Shown one piece after another: positions 24,701 to 33,449 of a stretch of DNA of 64,000 nt. Made by a program: the position numbers and the translations under genes. The stretch spans positions 1-64,000 of the forward strand of contig NZ_JAHWFK010000025.1 of the NCBI RefSeq assembly GCF_019710575.1, in the 5' to 3' direction. The notes under the pieces were generated by a model. It searched no databases and had not been told where the DNA came from. It saw nothing but the letters and a program-made list of their open reading frames with translations. Each line of letters starts with the position of its first letter. Position 1 is the first letter of the stretch. The DNA is from Paractinoplanes polyasparticus (lineage in GTDB: Bacteria; Actinomycetota; Actinomycetes; Mycobacteriales; Micromonosporaceae).

Positions 24701-25052
24701 GGGCGACACCCTGGTCGGCCAGGACGCCGACGGTGACTCGGACGAGTCGATCTCGCTGGCGAACCCGCCCGCGGGCACGTACACCGCGGTGGTGGACGGC
24801 TATTCGGTGCCCGCGGGCACCACGGCCTACGACTACCTCGACGTCTACTTCAGCCCGGCGCTCGGTTCGGTCAGCACGCCGGCCACGCCGGTCGCGCTGG
24901 CCAACGGCGCGTCGACCACGGTCAACGCCTCGGTCACCGTGCTCGCGGTGCCGCCGGCCGGCCGGGAGCTGTCGGGTGAGGTCGCGATCGTGACCAGTGA
25001 GGGCGCGGTCGTCGGCCGCGGCCCGATCGCCATCACGGCTGTCACCGGGTAG
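21759..25052 (+). CDS. Secreted subtilisin-like serine protease (S8)
   Basis: 1097 residues. A signal peptide begins RQQSTWGRRTFTSVLAVGVA and ends around PAAAA. An I9-like propeptide (about 55-140) precedes the catalytic domain (about 195-650): Asp in GIMDSGVDIDHP, His in LHASHVAGIAAG, oxyanion Asn in FISAGNSGPG and Ser in QNGTSMAAPQAAGG. A large insertion lies between Asp and His. Beta-sandwich modules follow, including a PPC-like domain near the end (YRGDTLVGQDADGDSDE). The GTG 21759 start has GGAGG 8 bases upstream. It is monocistronic and followed by a strong terminator; extracellular protein degradation is likely. Confidence 0.93.
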   Translation: MRQQSTWGRRTFTSVLAVGVAAGVTLSGALPAAAAPDQGAVLATLQKAAENPATPKDASADTLGAHDAELLAKAEAANKKFVTAIVATEEGKSAEVAAKIEALGGVVTRRFDQIGYVLASVPIGKVLTAAELSGIVAVDLEETIKLPETGSRHEKPGKPVQLAAPGPSTPAANPYLPTDETGSVDFKKKNPKYDGRGITIGIMDSGVDIDHPALARTTTGERKIVDWVTATDPLLENDGSWRAMLTEVTGPAFTYAGASWKAPAGTWRINRFSESITAGSDAAGDVNRDGDTTDTWGILYDPVSHDIRVDSNQNLDFTDDAVMRPYKEKFDVGHFGTDNAATAVVERMPFVVEYREDVDLAPLENPNYPPTADFVNIGIPESLHASHVAGIAAGNDLLGNAAFDGQAPGAKIVSSRACSWGGGCTNVALTTGMSDLVINRGVDVVNMSIGGLPSLNDGTNAQAKLYNDLINKYGVQLFISAGNSGPGVNTIGEPSGATAVVSVAASISDDTWKANYGADTRKPLQLIPFSSRGPREDGGFKPNIAAPGSAISLSPTWEVIPGLATVPYTLPPGYSMQNGTSMAAPQAAGGAALLLSAAKANGIKVSPLSLRRAIYSTSDPIPGEQVNEQGYGQLNVPDAWKLLAKKSATRTYTSSAPVCTPLAGQLATPNQGEGIYNRCAVAAGGLKPGQVKIQTIKLTRTSGPSYPVLHKLSWIGDRDSFVSAPLVLLPLNKTVSVPVVVRARTGVASALLKVDDPSTPVVDFEVLNTIVTGVDTKKPSYATTFSGQVDRSSTTSFFVTVPEGAKALQVDLSGIATGSQARWIAINPWGVPAEDTASSNCYTNYSDANVCKPSERSYENPIPGVWELEVEARRTTPVLSNPVKLDAKIQGVQLTPASVTLPSVTVNQPAPVSFAVKNLFGPVTVTAQGGPLGSASRQRPTIEDGASQEYEIVVPDGASRLDVTIGNPADATADLDLSLYRGDTLVGQDADGDSDESISLANPPAGTYTAVVDGYSVPAGTTAYDYLDVYFSPALGSVSTPATPVALANGASTTVNASVTVLAVPPAGRELSGEVAIVTSEGAVVGRGPIAITAVTG

Positions 25053-25070
25053 TAGTCGCCAACAGCAAAG

Positions 25071-25101
25071 GGCCCCGTCCGGCGTGTTGCCGGGCGGGGC
25101 C
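25071..25101. terminator. Terminator downstream of the subtilase gene
   Basis: GGCCCCGTCCGGC and GCCGGGCGGGGCC are 13-bp arms with one G-U pair around GTGTT, followed by TT. It sits between convergent genes. Confidence 0.88.
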
Positions 25102-25112
25102 TTCGCGTGGGG

Positions 25113-26081
25113 TCAGCGGTACTGCTGGTCGACGCCGGCCACCGGGCGGCCGTCGGGCGAGAACGGGCGGCGCTCCGGCTCCTCGGTGTCGTCGGTCTCG
25201 ACCGGCTCCTCGTACAGGCGAGGGTCGTCGGGAATGGCCGTCGGCGTCGGCTGCGGCTTGGGCTGCTTCTGCTGCTTGGCCGGCTTCTGCTGCTGGGCGG
25301 GCTTCTGAGGCTGGGCCGGCTGAGCGGTAGCGGGCGACGTGTCCGGCGCGGGGGTGTCGGCGGCGGGGGTGTCGGCGGCGGGCGCGGTCGCGGCGGGCAT
25401 GATCGCCACGCCGCCGGCCGGCATGCCGGAGAGGTCGGGCTCGTCGGTGGCCGGAAGCGTGCGCGGCGTGTCATCGTCCGAGGGGGTCCGCGGCGACCCG
25501 TTGGCCGGCAGCAGGCCGCCCAGCCCGCCCAGCAGCGGAACTCCGCCGTCGAACATCTCGGCCTGGCGCATGGTCGGCCGCTCGTTGAAGTCGCGGACCT
25601 GGCCGCTCGGCAGCAGCCCGCTGAGCAGCGGCAGACCGCCCGAGCCGAAGATCGGCAGGCTCTGTACGGGGAGGCTCTGGAGCGGCAGCGCCGAGGTGGG
25701 GCTCCGCACGACGTCGGCGGCGGGCTCCTCGTCGTCCGGAAGGTCGCGGGCCGACTCGCCGCCCGGGACCAGGCCGCGCCGCTGCCCGCCGTTCGGCTCG
25801 CCGGACCGGCCGGGCAGCAGGGGATCGAGGTCGGGGCTGTTCTGCCCGGCCTTGAACTGTGCGACCGGGCTCCGGCCGGCCGGGGTGTCCTTCAGCGTGC
25901 TGTTCCCGAGCGGATTGTCCACATTGACCCCGTTGCTCTGACCCAGCAGGTCGGCGAGCCGCTCGTCGGCCTGCTGGGCCGCGGCGTCCACACCGGGCAG
26001 CAGGTCGGCCTGCGCGGGTGAGGCCGCGAACAGGATGATCCCGCCGGTGAGAGCCGCTCCGGCATACCACAACTTGCGCAC
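25113..26081 (-). CDS. Secreted Pro/Gln-rich protein of unknown function
   Basis: 322 residues. A signal peptide (RKLWYAGAALTGGIILFAA, cleavage near PAQA) is followed by a low-complexity mature protein: a leucine/proline region at about 115-210 with LPLLSGLLPSG-type turns, then Ala/Pro/Thr and Gln/Lys-rich repeats (APAADTPAADTPAPD, PQKPAQQQKPAKQQKQPKPQ), and an acidic end. No enzyme domain is visible. It is probably an exported cell-wall-associated protein. GTG 26081 has GGAGGAG 4 bases upstream. Upstream, in the opposite direction, lies the channel-like gene. Confidence 0.75.
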   Translation of the reverse strand: MRKLWYAGAALTGGIILFAASPAQADLLPGVDAAAQQADERLADLLGQSNGVNVDNPLGNSTLKDTPAGRSPVAQFKAGQNSPDLDPLLPGRSGEPNGGQRRGLVPGGESARDLPDDEEPAADVVRSPTSALPLQSLPVQSLPIFGSGGLPLLSGLLPSGQVRDFNERPTMRQAEMFDGGVPLLGGLGGLLPANGSPRTPSDDDTPRTLPATDEPDLSGMPAGGVAIMPAATAPAADTPAADTPAPDTSPATAQPAQPQKPAQQQKPAKQQKQPKPQPTPTAIPDDPRLYEEPVETDDTEEPERRPFSPDGRPVAGVDQQYR

Positions 26082-26195
26082 TGTTCTCCTCCTGGAAAGA
26101 GATCCGATTCCGGAAAGCCTCGAATTCGGACTAAAGCATCGGATGGGGCAACGAGTGGCCCCGGGGGCGGGTTCCGGCTGGCTACGATCGCGAAC

Positions 26196-27983
26196 GTGGC
26201 AACGGACGCGGCGAAGGACGGCGTACGGCGGTCTCTGGTCGCCCGGTTGAGAGATCGAACGGCCGACCCGCGTCCGCATTTCGTGGTGTGCGGATCGGAC
26301 GCGCTGGTCTATACGCTGGCCGACGAGCTGGCCACCTCGGGCCGCATCCGGCTCACCGTGATCACGCCGCCCGACCTGCGGCCGGTCGTGCCCGACCTGA
26401 ACGGTCTGCGCACCCGCGGGGTCAGGGTGATGACGGCCGCCCGGCTCGACGAGCGCACGTTCTCGGACGCCGGTCTGGCCGGCGCCGACGCGCTGGCCCT
26501 GGTGATGCCGGACGACATGGCAAACCTGCACGCGGCGTTGTGCGCGCGGGCCGTCGAGGGTGACCTGCGGCTCGTGATCCGCATGTTCACCACCGGTCTG
26601 GCCTCCGGGGTCCGGCGCCTGTTCACCGACTGCGCGGTGCTCTCCGACGCGTCCATGGCCGCGCCCGCGTTCGTGGCGGCCGCGATCGGTGAGGTCGCGC
26701 CGACCCATTTCCGGTACGCCGCCCGCACGCTCAACGTGGCCAAGCGGGCCGACGTGCCGCGCGACGCCGCGCTGTTCACCCTGGCCACCTCGGACGACGG
26801 CGGCCGGATGACCGTGCTACCGGCCGAGCCGCCACCGGCCGGGCAGAAGCCGACCGATCTGGTTCTGGCCGAGGCCACCGGCCGCCCGGCGGCCCAGGCC
26901 GTGACCGCACGCCGCCTGGCCCGGGCCGGTCGCCGCCGTCGCCCGTGGCTGTCGATCGGCCGGGCCCTGCGCATCGGGCTGACCCGCAAGCTGGGCATCG
27001 CCGTGCTGGTCGCACTGGCCCTGACCGCGGTCTCGGGCGCGCTGCTGACCCGCTTCACCGGGGTCACCGGATTCTGGAAGTCGATCTACATCACGTTGCT
27101 GACCATGGTCGGGTCGTCCGATGTGGAACCCGAGAACACCCCGGCCGCCCAGGCCGCCCAGCTCGTGCTGACCGTGGCCGGGGTCGCCCTGCTCCCGCTG
27201 ATCACCGCGGCCGTGGTCGACGGCGTGGTCAAGACCCGCCTGGCTCTCGACCGCGGCGAGGTCCTCAAGGTCCACACCGGGCACATCGTGCTGGTCGGCC
27301 TGGGCACGGTCGGCACCCGGGTGCTGCGCCAGCTGGTCGACCTGGGCCTCGACGTGGTGGCAATCGACCGCAACCCGGCCGCGCGCGGTGTCAAGGTGGC
27401 CGCGTCGCTGGGCGTCCCGGTGATCGAGGGCGACGCGTCGCAGGAGGAGACCTTGCGCGCCGCCTCGATCGACCACTGCCAGGCCCTGGTCGTGGTGTCG
27501 ACCGACGACGCGGTCAACCTGCAGGCCGCGCTGCACGCGCGGGCCGCCCGCGAGGACATCCGCGTGGTGCTGCGCCTGTTCGACGACGACTTCGCGCAGC
27601 GGGTGGAGGCGGTGTTCAACATCAACATTTCGCGCAGCGTCTCGCGGTTGTGCGCGCCCGCGTTCGCCGCCGCCATGATCGAGCGCGAGATGCTGGCGAC
27701 GATTCCGGTCGAGCGGCACGCGCTGCTGGTGGCCGCGGTGCGGGTTCGGCCCGGCTCGCTGCTCGACGGTGCTCCGCTGAGCAGCGCGGACAGGGTCGAG
27801 AGCACCCGCGTGATCGGCATGACCGCGGCCGGCTCGGAATGGGTCGACCGGCAGCCCGACCCGCGCCGGGTGCTCGCCGCGGGTGACGAGATCGTGGTCG
27901 TCGCCCGCCGGGCCGGCCTGCGCGTGCTGCGCGAGCAGGCCACCGAGCCGTTAGAGCCCGGCCTCCACGACGCCGGGCAGTGA
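26196..27983 (+). CDS. RCK-pore-RCK ion-channel-like protein (TrkA-N domains)
   Basis: 595 residues. An N-terminal TrkA-N/RCK domain (about 25-150, FVVCGSDALVYTLADEL) is followed by a basic linker, a two-helix pore module (about 258-350) and a second RCK domain (about 365-490, IVLVGLGTVGTRVLRQLVDLG, NAD-type glycine loop) plus an RCK-C segment. The pore loop reads TLLTMVGSSDVEP, where K+ channels have TVGYGD, so selectivity may differ. The order resembles the CASTOR/POLLUX type. Starts at GTG 26196 with TACGAT 7 bases upstream and no SD, so leaderless. Its 3' end overlaps the convergent DUF4032 gene by 33 bp. Confidence 0.87.
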   Translation: MATDAAKDGVRRSLVARLRDRTADPRPHFVVCGSDALVYTLADELATSGRIRLTVITPPDLRPVVPDLNGLRTRGVRVMTAARLDERTFSDAGLAGADALALVMPDDMANLHAALCARAVEGDLRLVIRMFTTGLASGVRRLFTDCAVLSDASMAAPAFVAAAIGEVAPTHFRYAARTLNVAKRADVPRDAALFTLATSDDGGRMTVLPAEPPPAGQKPTDLVLAEATGRPAAQAVTARRLARAGRRRRPWLSIGRALRIGLTRKLGIAVLVALALTAVSGALLTRFTGVTGFWKSIYITLLTMVGSSDVEPENTPAAQAAQLVLTVAGVALLPLITAAVVDGVVKTRLALDRGEVLKVHTGHIVLVGLGTVGTRVLRQLVDLGLDVVAIDRNPAARGVKVAASLGVPVIEGDASQEETLRAASIDHCQALVVVSTDDAVNLQAALHARAAREDIRVVLRLFDDDFAQRVEAVFNINISRSVSRLCAPAFAAAMIEREMLATIPVERHALLVAAVRVRPGSLLDGAPLSSADRVESTRVIGMTAAGSEWVDRQPDPRRVLAAGDEIVVVARRAGLRVLREQATEPLEPGLHDAGQ

Positions 27984-29180
27984 GTCCACCTCGACACCCA
28001 GCACAGCCTGCTCGTCGGGCTTCTTGGCGAGCACGTCGGTGAGGTAGGACTGCACGGCGGTGGCCATGCCGACGTCGCGCTTGGCCCGTTCGGAGAGCAG
28101 CCACTTGTGCTGGATGACCTGGGTGAAGATCTCTTGCGGTTCGAGCTTGCGGCGCAGCGAAGCCGGGACGGCCCGGACGACCGGCTCGAAGACCTCGGTC
28201 AGCCAGCGGTGGGCCGCCTGCTGCTCGTCGGTGAGCAGGCTCTCGGCGCGGTAGGTGTCGAGGTCGTTGAGCAGCTGGCGGGCCTGGTTCTCCTCGGCGT
28301 CGAGGCCGGTCAGGCGCAGCAGGCGGCGGGTGTGGTAGCCGGCGTCGACCACCTTGGGGCGGATGCGGTAGCCCTTGTCCACGGTGGACATGTCGACCTC
28401 GGCCACGTCGAAGCCGAGCTCGTTGAGCCGCCGGATGCGCCGCTCGATGTCGTGCCGGGCGTCGCGCGGCACCTCCTGCTCGTAGGTGACCTCGTGCCAC
28501 AGCCGCTCGTAACGCGCCACGATGTCGTCGACCACGGCCTCGGGGTCGATCGACTCGTGCAGCAACTCGGCCGCCTCGAGGTCGAGCAGCTCGCCGAAGA
28601 TGTTGAGCCGCAGGATCTCGACGTCCTCGCTGCGCTGGCCCTCGGAGAGCCGCGGGTAGAGGTTGCCGGTCTCGGCGTCGACCAGGTAGGCCGCGAAGGC
28701 GCCGGCGTCGCGCCGGAACAGCGTGTTGGACAGTGAGCAGTCGCCCCACGAGAAGCCGGTGAGGTGCATGCGCACGACCAGGGCGGCCAGCGCGTCGAGC
28801 AGGCGGTTGAGCGTCTCGGGCCGCAGCACGTGGGAGAAGAGCGCGCGGTAGGGCAGCGAGAACTGCAGGTGCCGGGTGATCAGCACGGTCTCGAGCGGCT
28901 CGCCGGCCTTGTCCAGGCGGTCGTTGACCATCCCGACGGCCTCGACGGCCGGGAAGTCGATGCGTTCCAGCGCGCGCAGGAGGTCGTACTCCTTCTCGGC
29001 GATCCGCTCGCGGGTCTCCTTCAACGCGTAGACCACGTCGTTGAGTTTCACGAACCGCACGATGTGGCGGGAGATGCCCTGGGGCAGGGCGACCAGGTGT
29101 TCGGCCGGCCACTCCTCCAGCGGGATGTCCCACGGCAGATCCAGCAAGGCTGGGTCGACGACTGCGGAAGTGATGCGCAC
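27951..29180 (-). CDS. DUF4032 protein with kinase-like N-terminal part
   Basis: 409 residues. The N-terminal half looks like a lipopolysaccharide-kinase or protein-kinase-like fold: FVKLNDVVYALKETRER around the ATP-lysine position, HLTGFSWGDCSLSNTLFRRD as the catalytic-loop equivalent and YLVDAETGNLY as the metal-binding Asp. The C-terminal half (ITSAVV family tail, KVVDAGYHTRRLLRLTGLDA) matches the DUF4032 arrangement of actinobacteria. The substrate is unknown. GTG 29180 is preferred because family proteins begin with RITSAVVDP; GTG 29195 is also in frame. No clear SD was seen. Confidence 0.8.
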   Translation of the reverse strand: MRITSAVVDPALLDLPWDIPLEEWPAEHLVALPQGISRHIVRFVKLNDVVYALKETRERIAEKEYDLLRALERIDFPAVEAVGMVNDRLDKAGEPLETVLITRHLQFSLPYRALFSHVLRPETLNRLLDALAALVVRMHLTGFSWGDCSLSNTLFRRDAGAFAAYLVDAETGNLYPRLSEGQRSEDVEILRLNIFGELLDLEAAELLHESIDPEAVVDDIVARYERLWHEVTYEQEVPRDARHDIERRIRRLNELGFDVAEVDMSTVDKGYRIRPKVVDAGYHTRRLLRLTGLDAEENQARQLLNDLDTYRAESLLTDEQQAAHRWLTEVFEPVVRAVPASLRRKLEPQEIFTQVIQHKWLLSERAKRDVGMATAVQSYLTDVLAKKPDEQAVLGVEVDSLPGVVEAGL

Positions 29181-29299
29181 GGAACCAGTGTGCACGCTCC
29201 CGGCGGCGCGTCGCTCCCGCAGGTGGCTCGTTACACAGGTACGAGAACGCCGGATTAGAACATATGTCCTTGTTATGACTCGAATGGCGGTTTGTCACA

Positions 29300-30742
29300 G
29301 TGCCCCTGAAGACCGGTCGACGTAAGGCAGGCATGGCGATCGCGGCGTGCGCCGCCCTGGTGCTGGCCGGTGCGGCCGGGACGACCGCTTGGCACGCCGC
29401 CGGGTCCGGGAAGTCGGTGGGCTCCTGGCATGAGGCGCCGGCGGCGGCTGCCGGCCAGACCCCGGTGTCGGCCGAACAGCGGGCCGGCGAGCGCTCCCAG
29501 CCGGCTACGCCCGGAGGGGCTTCGGCTGTGCCGGGTCCGTCGGCGACGCGACTCGCGCCGGAAAAGGCGACTGTCCAGCCCAGCGCCGCGGTCACCGTTC
29601 CCGAGGCGGGCAGTCCGGAGCGGCCGGTCGAGTCGGGCTCGGCGCAGGCGAACGGCCGGCAGCGGGTCGGCGAGCTGGTCAGCGTGCGCAAGCTGCTCGG
29701 CTATCTCGGGGGCAAGCCCCGGCAGGAGACCTTCCGCTACCCGGGCGCGTCCTATGTGAAGCTGCACTTCTCGCGGATGGCGCTGATGCCGGGCGACTAC
29801 GTCACCGTCTCGAACGCCGACGGCACCGAGAGCTACCGGTACGACGCCCCGGCCGACCGGACCGAGCGGGGCGACCGCTGGGCGATGTCGGTCACCGGCG
29901 ACACGGCCGTGCTCGAGGTGCACCGCGGCGGCGGGAACCTGCTCGGGCTGGGCGACCTGGCCGGCTCGCTCGGTGTGGACGTCGACCGGGTGGCGCGCGG
30001 GTTCAGCCGTACGGAACAGGACCGCCAGCCCGAGAAGCAGATGACCGCACCGGGCCGCACCGGCCGCGAGGAATCGGTCTGCGGCGCGGACACCTCGGCC
30101 GACGCCGCCTGTTACCGGTCGAGCGACCCGGTCGCGTACACGAAGTCGAAGGCCATCGCCCGCCTGTTGATCAACGGCACCGAGCTCTGCACCGGCTGGC
30201 GGGTCGGGGCACAGAACCGCATGCTCACCAACAACCACTGCTTCACCACCTCGGCCCAGGCCTACGACACCGAGGTCTGGTTCAACTACCAGTGCGCGAA
30301 GTGCGGCGGCTACGACGTCTACCAGCCGACCAAGGTGTGGGGGTCCAAGGTCGTCGCCACCGACCGCACGTACGACTTCACGCTGTTCACGGTCGACAAG
30401 TTCGACTCGGTGCAGAAGTTCGGCTACCTCACTCTGGACACCCGGCGGCCGGCCAGGAACCAGCAGCTCTACGTGCCGCAGCACCCCGCCGGCGAGCCCA
30501 CCCGGATCGCCGGGTCGCTGGGCGAGCAGGCCGGCAACTGCGCGGTGGCCGACCCCGCCTACGACGGCTACGCGCCCGGGTCGGACGTGGCGTACTACTG
30601 CGACACCGAGGGCGGTTCCTCCGGCTCGCCGGTGATCTCGCGGGCGACCAACAGGGTGGTGGCGCTGCATCACTTCGGCGGCTGCCCCAATTCGGGCGTC
30701 CGGGGTGACCTGCTCGCCGCCAAGCTGGGCAAGCTCCTCTAA
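29300..30742 (+). CDS. Secreted trypsin-like serine protease
   Basis: 480 residues. A signal peptide (KTGRRKAGMAIAACAALVLA) is followed by a low-complexity Pro/Ser segment to about 120, a beta-rich prodomain-like region, and a chymotrypsin-fold catalytic domain from about 270: His in LTNNHCF, Asp in TYDFTLF and Ser in EGGSSGSPVIS, with Cys pairs. The arrangement resembles lysyl or glutamyl endopeptidase-like enzymes, but the specificity pocket was not assigned. GTG 29300 is used; ATG 29333 would shorten the signal n-region. Its stop codon TAA is also the first half of the predicted -10 box of the next gene. Confidence 0.87.
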   Translation: MPLKTGRRKAGMAIAACAALVLAGAAGTTAWHAAGSGKSVGSWHEAPAAAAGQTPVSAEQRAGERSQPATPGGASAVPGPSATRLAPEKATVQPSAAVTVPEAGSPERPVESGSAQANGRQRVGELVSVRKLLGYLGGKPRQETFRYPGASYVKLHFSRMALMPGDYVTVSNADGTESYRYDAPADRTERGDRWAMSVTGDTAVLEVHRGGGNLLGLGDLAGSLGVDVDRVARGFSRTEQDRQPEKQMTAPGRTGREESVCGADTSADAACYRSSDPVAYTKSKAIARLLINGTELCTGWRVGAQNRMLTNNHCFTTSAQAYDTEVWFNYQCAKCGGYDVYQPTKVWGSKVVATDRTYDFTLFTVDKFDSVQKFGYLTLDTRRPARNQQLYVPQHPAGEPTRIAGSLGEQAGNCAVADPAYDGYAPGSDVAYYCDTEGGSSGSPVISRATNRVVALHHFGGCPNSGVRGDLLAAKLGKLL

Positions 30743-30752
30743 CTTAGGGAGC

Positions 30753-31475
30753 GTGGCCGAGAAGAAGAGCTGGTGGCTGGACGTCGTCCTGGTGGCGGCG
30801 TTCGTCGCGATCACCGTGGCGCTCATGCGCGGCCACCTGCTGCGCCTGGACGAGCGGGTGGCCGACTGGTCGCTGAGCCACCAGCCGCCGGTGCCGTATT
30901 GGACCGCCCGCGTGCTCAACTATCTGGGCCAGGGCGGTCAGATTCTCATGCCGCTGTCGCTGCTGCTCAGCGGGTTGCTCGCCTGGCGTACGCGCTCGGT
31001 GCGGGCGATCCTGCCGTTCGTGGCGGCGTTCGTGCTGACCTACGTGACGATCGGGCCGCTGAAGATCTGGGCCGACCGGGCCGCTCCCCGGTTCGACGGC
31101 CCGGAGCGGGTGATCATGCACAATCCGCAGGCCGAGGGTGTGTACGCGATGAGCTACCCCTCGGGTCACCTGGGCAACTCGCTCGTCTGGTACGCCGTGC
31201 TGGCCATGCTGATCGCGGCGCTCCTGCGGCGGCCGTTGCAGCGCTGGGAGACGTACGTGATCCGGGTCGTCCCGGTGGTGATCGTCTTCTGCACGACCGT
31301 CTACACGGGTTTCCACTGGCTGACCGACTCGGTGGCCGGCCTGCTGCTCGGCGTGGTGCTGGCCCGCCTGATCGAGCGCATCCCGTTCGACCGCCTGCCG
31401 CTGCCCGCCCTGCGCGGCTGGGAGAAGCCGGCCGGTTTCATTCCAGCCAGCGACCGGAGCGCATCACCCGTTTGA
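30753..31475 (+). CDS. PAP2-family membrane phosphatase
   Basis: 240 residues with about six transmembrane helices. The lipid-phosphatase signature is complete: KIWADRAAPR, YPSGHLGNS and TVYTGFHWLTDSVAG (catalytic His and supporting Asp). It probably dephosphorylates a membrane lipid such as phosphatidate or undecaprenyl pyrophosphate. Starts at GTG 30753 with TAACTT 7 bases upstream and is probably leaderless. It overlaps the convergent nagA end by 38 bp. Confidence 0.88.
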   Translation: MAEKKSWWLDVVLVAAFVAITVALMRGHLLRLDERVADWSLSHQPPVPYWTARVLNYLGQGGQILMPLSLLLSGLLAWRTRSVRAILPFVAAFVLTYVTIGPLKIWADRAAPRFDGPERVIMHNPQAEGVYAMSYPSGHLGNSLVWYAVLAMLIAALLRRPLQRWETYVIRVVPVVIVFCTTVYTGFHWLTDSVAGLLLGVVLARLIERIPFDRLPLPALRGWEKPAGFIPASDRSASPV

Positions 31476-32529
31476 CGTGCAGGTCGGGGGAGAGCACCAC
31501 GAGGTCGGCCCGCAGCCCGGCCTCGAGCGCGCCGATCCGGTCGCCCAGACCGAGCACCCGGGCCGGCGTGGTCGAGGCCATGGCCACCGCCTCGGCCAGC
31601 CCGATGCCCGCGGCGACGGTGTTGCGCAGCGCCTCGTCCATGGTCAGCGTGCTGCCCGCGATCGAGCCGTCGCGGACCAGCCGGGCCGCCCGGTCGGCCA
31701 CGACGACCTGCTGACCGCCGAGGTCGTAGGTGCCGTCGGCCATGCCGGTGGCGTCGATGGCGTCGGTGATCAGCGCGGCCTTGTCAGGCCCGGCGGTGCG
31801 GGCCGCGAAGCGCAGCATGCCCGGGTGCAGATGGATGTTGTCGGCGATCAGCTCGCACACCACGGGCGAGGAGAGCAGGCCGACCACCGGCCCGGGCTCG
31901 CGGTGGTGGGGCGGGCGCATGCCGTTGAACAGGTGGGTGCCGACCGTCGCGCCGGCCGCGACGCCGGCCAGCGTCTGCTCGTACGTGGCATCGGTGTGCC
32001 CGACCGCGGCGGCGACGCCCCGCTCGACCAGGAACGCGATCGCCTCCAGCGCGCCCGGCAGCTCGGGGGCGATCGTGACCAGGCGAACCGAACCCAGGTC
32101 GAGCAGCTCGGTCAACTCTTTGATCGACGGGTCGCGCAGGAACTCCGGATTCTGGGCGCCGCACCGAACGCCGGAAAGGTAGGGCCCCTCGTAGTGCACG
32201 CCGCCGATCACCCCGGCCTCGGCCAGCGGGCGGTAGGCCGCGGTGGCCTCGCGCATCAGCTCGAACGGGGAGCTGACCAGGCTGGCCAGCATCGTCGTGG
32301 TGCCGTGGCCGAGGTGGAAGGCGGCCGCGCCGCGGGCCGACTCGACGTCGCCGGTGGTGAACGTGTGGCCGCCGCCGCCGTGGCAGTGCAGGTCGACGAA
32401 GCCGGGCACGACGATGTCGTCGCCCGCGCCCCCGGCCGCCTCGACCGAGAGGATTGCCGGCCCGTCGACCTCGACGTACCCCTCGACCACGGCGCCCGGC
32501 CGGACGATCCTGCCGCCGATGCGGGTCAT
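31438..32529 (-). CDS. nagA: N-acetylglucosamine-6-phosphate deacetylase
   Basis: 363 residues of the amidohydrolase fold. Metal and catalytic elements seen are DLHCHGGGGHTFTTGD, HYEGPYLSGVRCGAQNP, AVGHTDATYEQ, THLFNGMRPPHHREPG and LITDAIDATGMADG (catalytic Asp). It removes acetate from GlcNAc-6-phosphate in the cytoplasm. ATG 32529 overlaps the stop of the ROK kinase as ATGA, so deacetylase, kinase and SIS protein form one operon that makes and consumes amino-sugar phosphates. Confidence 0.93.
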   Translation of the reverse strand: MTRIGGRIVRPGAVVEGYVEVDGPAILSVEAAGGAGDDIVVPGFVDLHCHGGGGHTFTTGDVESARGAAAFHLGHGTTTMLASLVSSPFELMREATAAYRPLAEAGVIGGVHYEGPYLSGVRCGAQNPEFLRDPSIKELTELLDLGSVRLVTIAPELPGALEAIAFLVERGVAAAVGHTDATYEQTLAGVAAGATVGTHLFNGMRPPHHREPGPVVGLLSSPVVCELIADNIHLHPGMLRFAARTAGPDKAALITDAIDATGMADGTYDLGGQQVVVADRAARLVRDGSIAGSTLTMDEALRNTVAAGIGLAEAVAMASTTPARVLGLGDRIGALEAGLRADLVVLSPDLHVKRVMRSGRWLE

Positions 32530-33449
32530 GCGAGCTTCTCCAGGTGGTCGAGGGCGAGCAGGGCGGCGCCGATGCAGCCGGCCTCGTCGCCGAGGCCGGC
32601 CCGGACGAACTCGGGCGGGCGGTGGAAGGTGATCCGCTCGCGGAACGCCTCTTCGAGCGGGTCCAGCAGCGCGTCGCCGGCCTCGGCCAGCCCGCCGCCG
32701 ATGACGAACACGCCGACGTCGTAGAGCGCCTGCCCGATGACCATGCCGTCGGCCAGCGCCTCGATCGCCTCGCGCCAGACCGTGCGGGCCAGGGCGTCGC
32801 CCTCGCCGGCCCTGGTGACCACGTCGAGCGCGGTGGCGCCCGGGACGCCGGCCAGTTCGGCGTAGCGCAGCCCGACGGCCCGGGCCGAACCGAGGGACTC
32901 CATGCAGCCCCGCTGCCCGCACGGGCAGGTCGGGCCGCCCGGGCGGACGACGATGTGGCCCAGCTCGCCGGCCGCGCCGTGCGCCCCGGAGTAGCCCACG
33001 CCGCCCACCACCAGCGCGGCCGCGATCCCGGTGCCGATCGCGACGAACAGCACGTGGCGATGGCCGCGGCCGCCGCCCAGGCGGGCCTCGGCCATGCCGC
33101 CGACCCGCACGTCGTGGCCGAGCACCGCGGGCAGGCCGAGCCGTTCCTCGATCCGGGCGCGCACCGGAACGTCGCGGAAGCCGATGTTGGACGACCAGGC
33201 CGCGATGCCGTTCTCCTCGTCGACGACGCCCGGCACGGCAACGCCGGCCGCCACCGGCTCGAGGCCGTCGGCACGGGCCTGGGCAGCCAGCCCCTGGGCG
33301 ACGTCGAGAATCGTGCCGAGCACCGCCTCGGGACCCCGTTCGGCCTGGGTGGGGTGCCGCTCGGCGTGGTGGACCGTCCCGTCCGGCCGGACCAGCGCGC
33401 ACTTCATGCCCGTCCCGCCCACGTCGAGGGCGACCACCACCCGGTTCAC
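32526..33449 (-). CDS. ROK-family sugar kinase (probable N-acetylglucosamine/amino-sugar kinase)
   Basis: 307 residues. It has the ATP-binding start ALDVGGTGMKCALV, an active-site region with GHDVRVGGMAEARLGGG, the second phosphate motif IGTGIAAALVVGG and the ROK zinc motif CPCGQRGCMES. In this operon its product is the expected substrate of NagA. GTG 33449 overlaps the SIS gene stop as GTGA. The exact sugar (GlcNAc, GalNAc or ManNAc) cannot be read from sequence. Confidence 0.88.
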   Translation of the reverse strand: MNRVVVALDVGGTGMKCALVRPDGTVHHAERHPTQAERGPEAVLGTILDVAQGLAAQARADGLEPVAAGVAVPGVVDEENGIAAWSSNIGFRDVPVRARIEERLGLPAVLGHDVRVGGMAEARLGGGRGHRHVLFVAIGTGIAAALVVGGVGYSGAHGAAGELGHIVVRPGGPTCPCGQRGCMESLGSARAVGLRYAELAGVPGATALDVVTRAGEGDALARTVWREAIEALADGMVIGQALYDVGVFVIGGGLAEAGDALLDPLEEAFRERITFHRPPEFVRAGLGDEAGCIGAALLALDHLEKLA

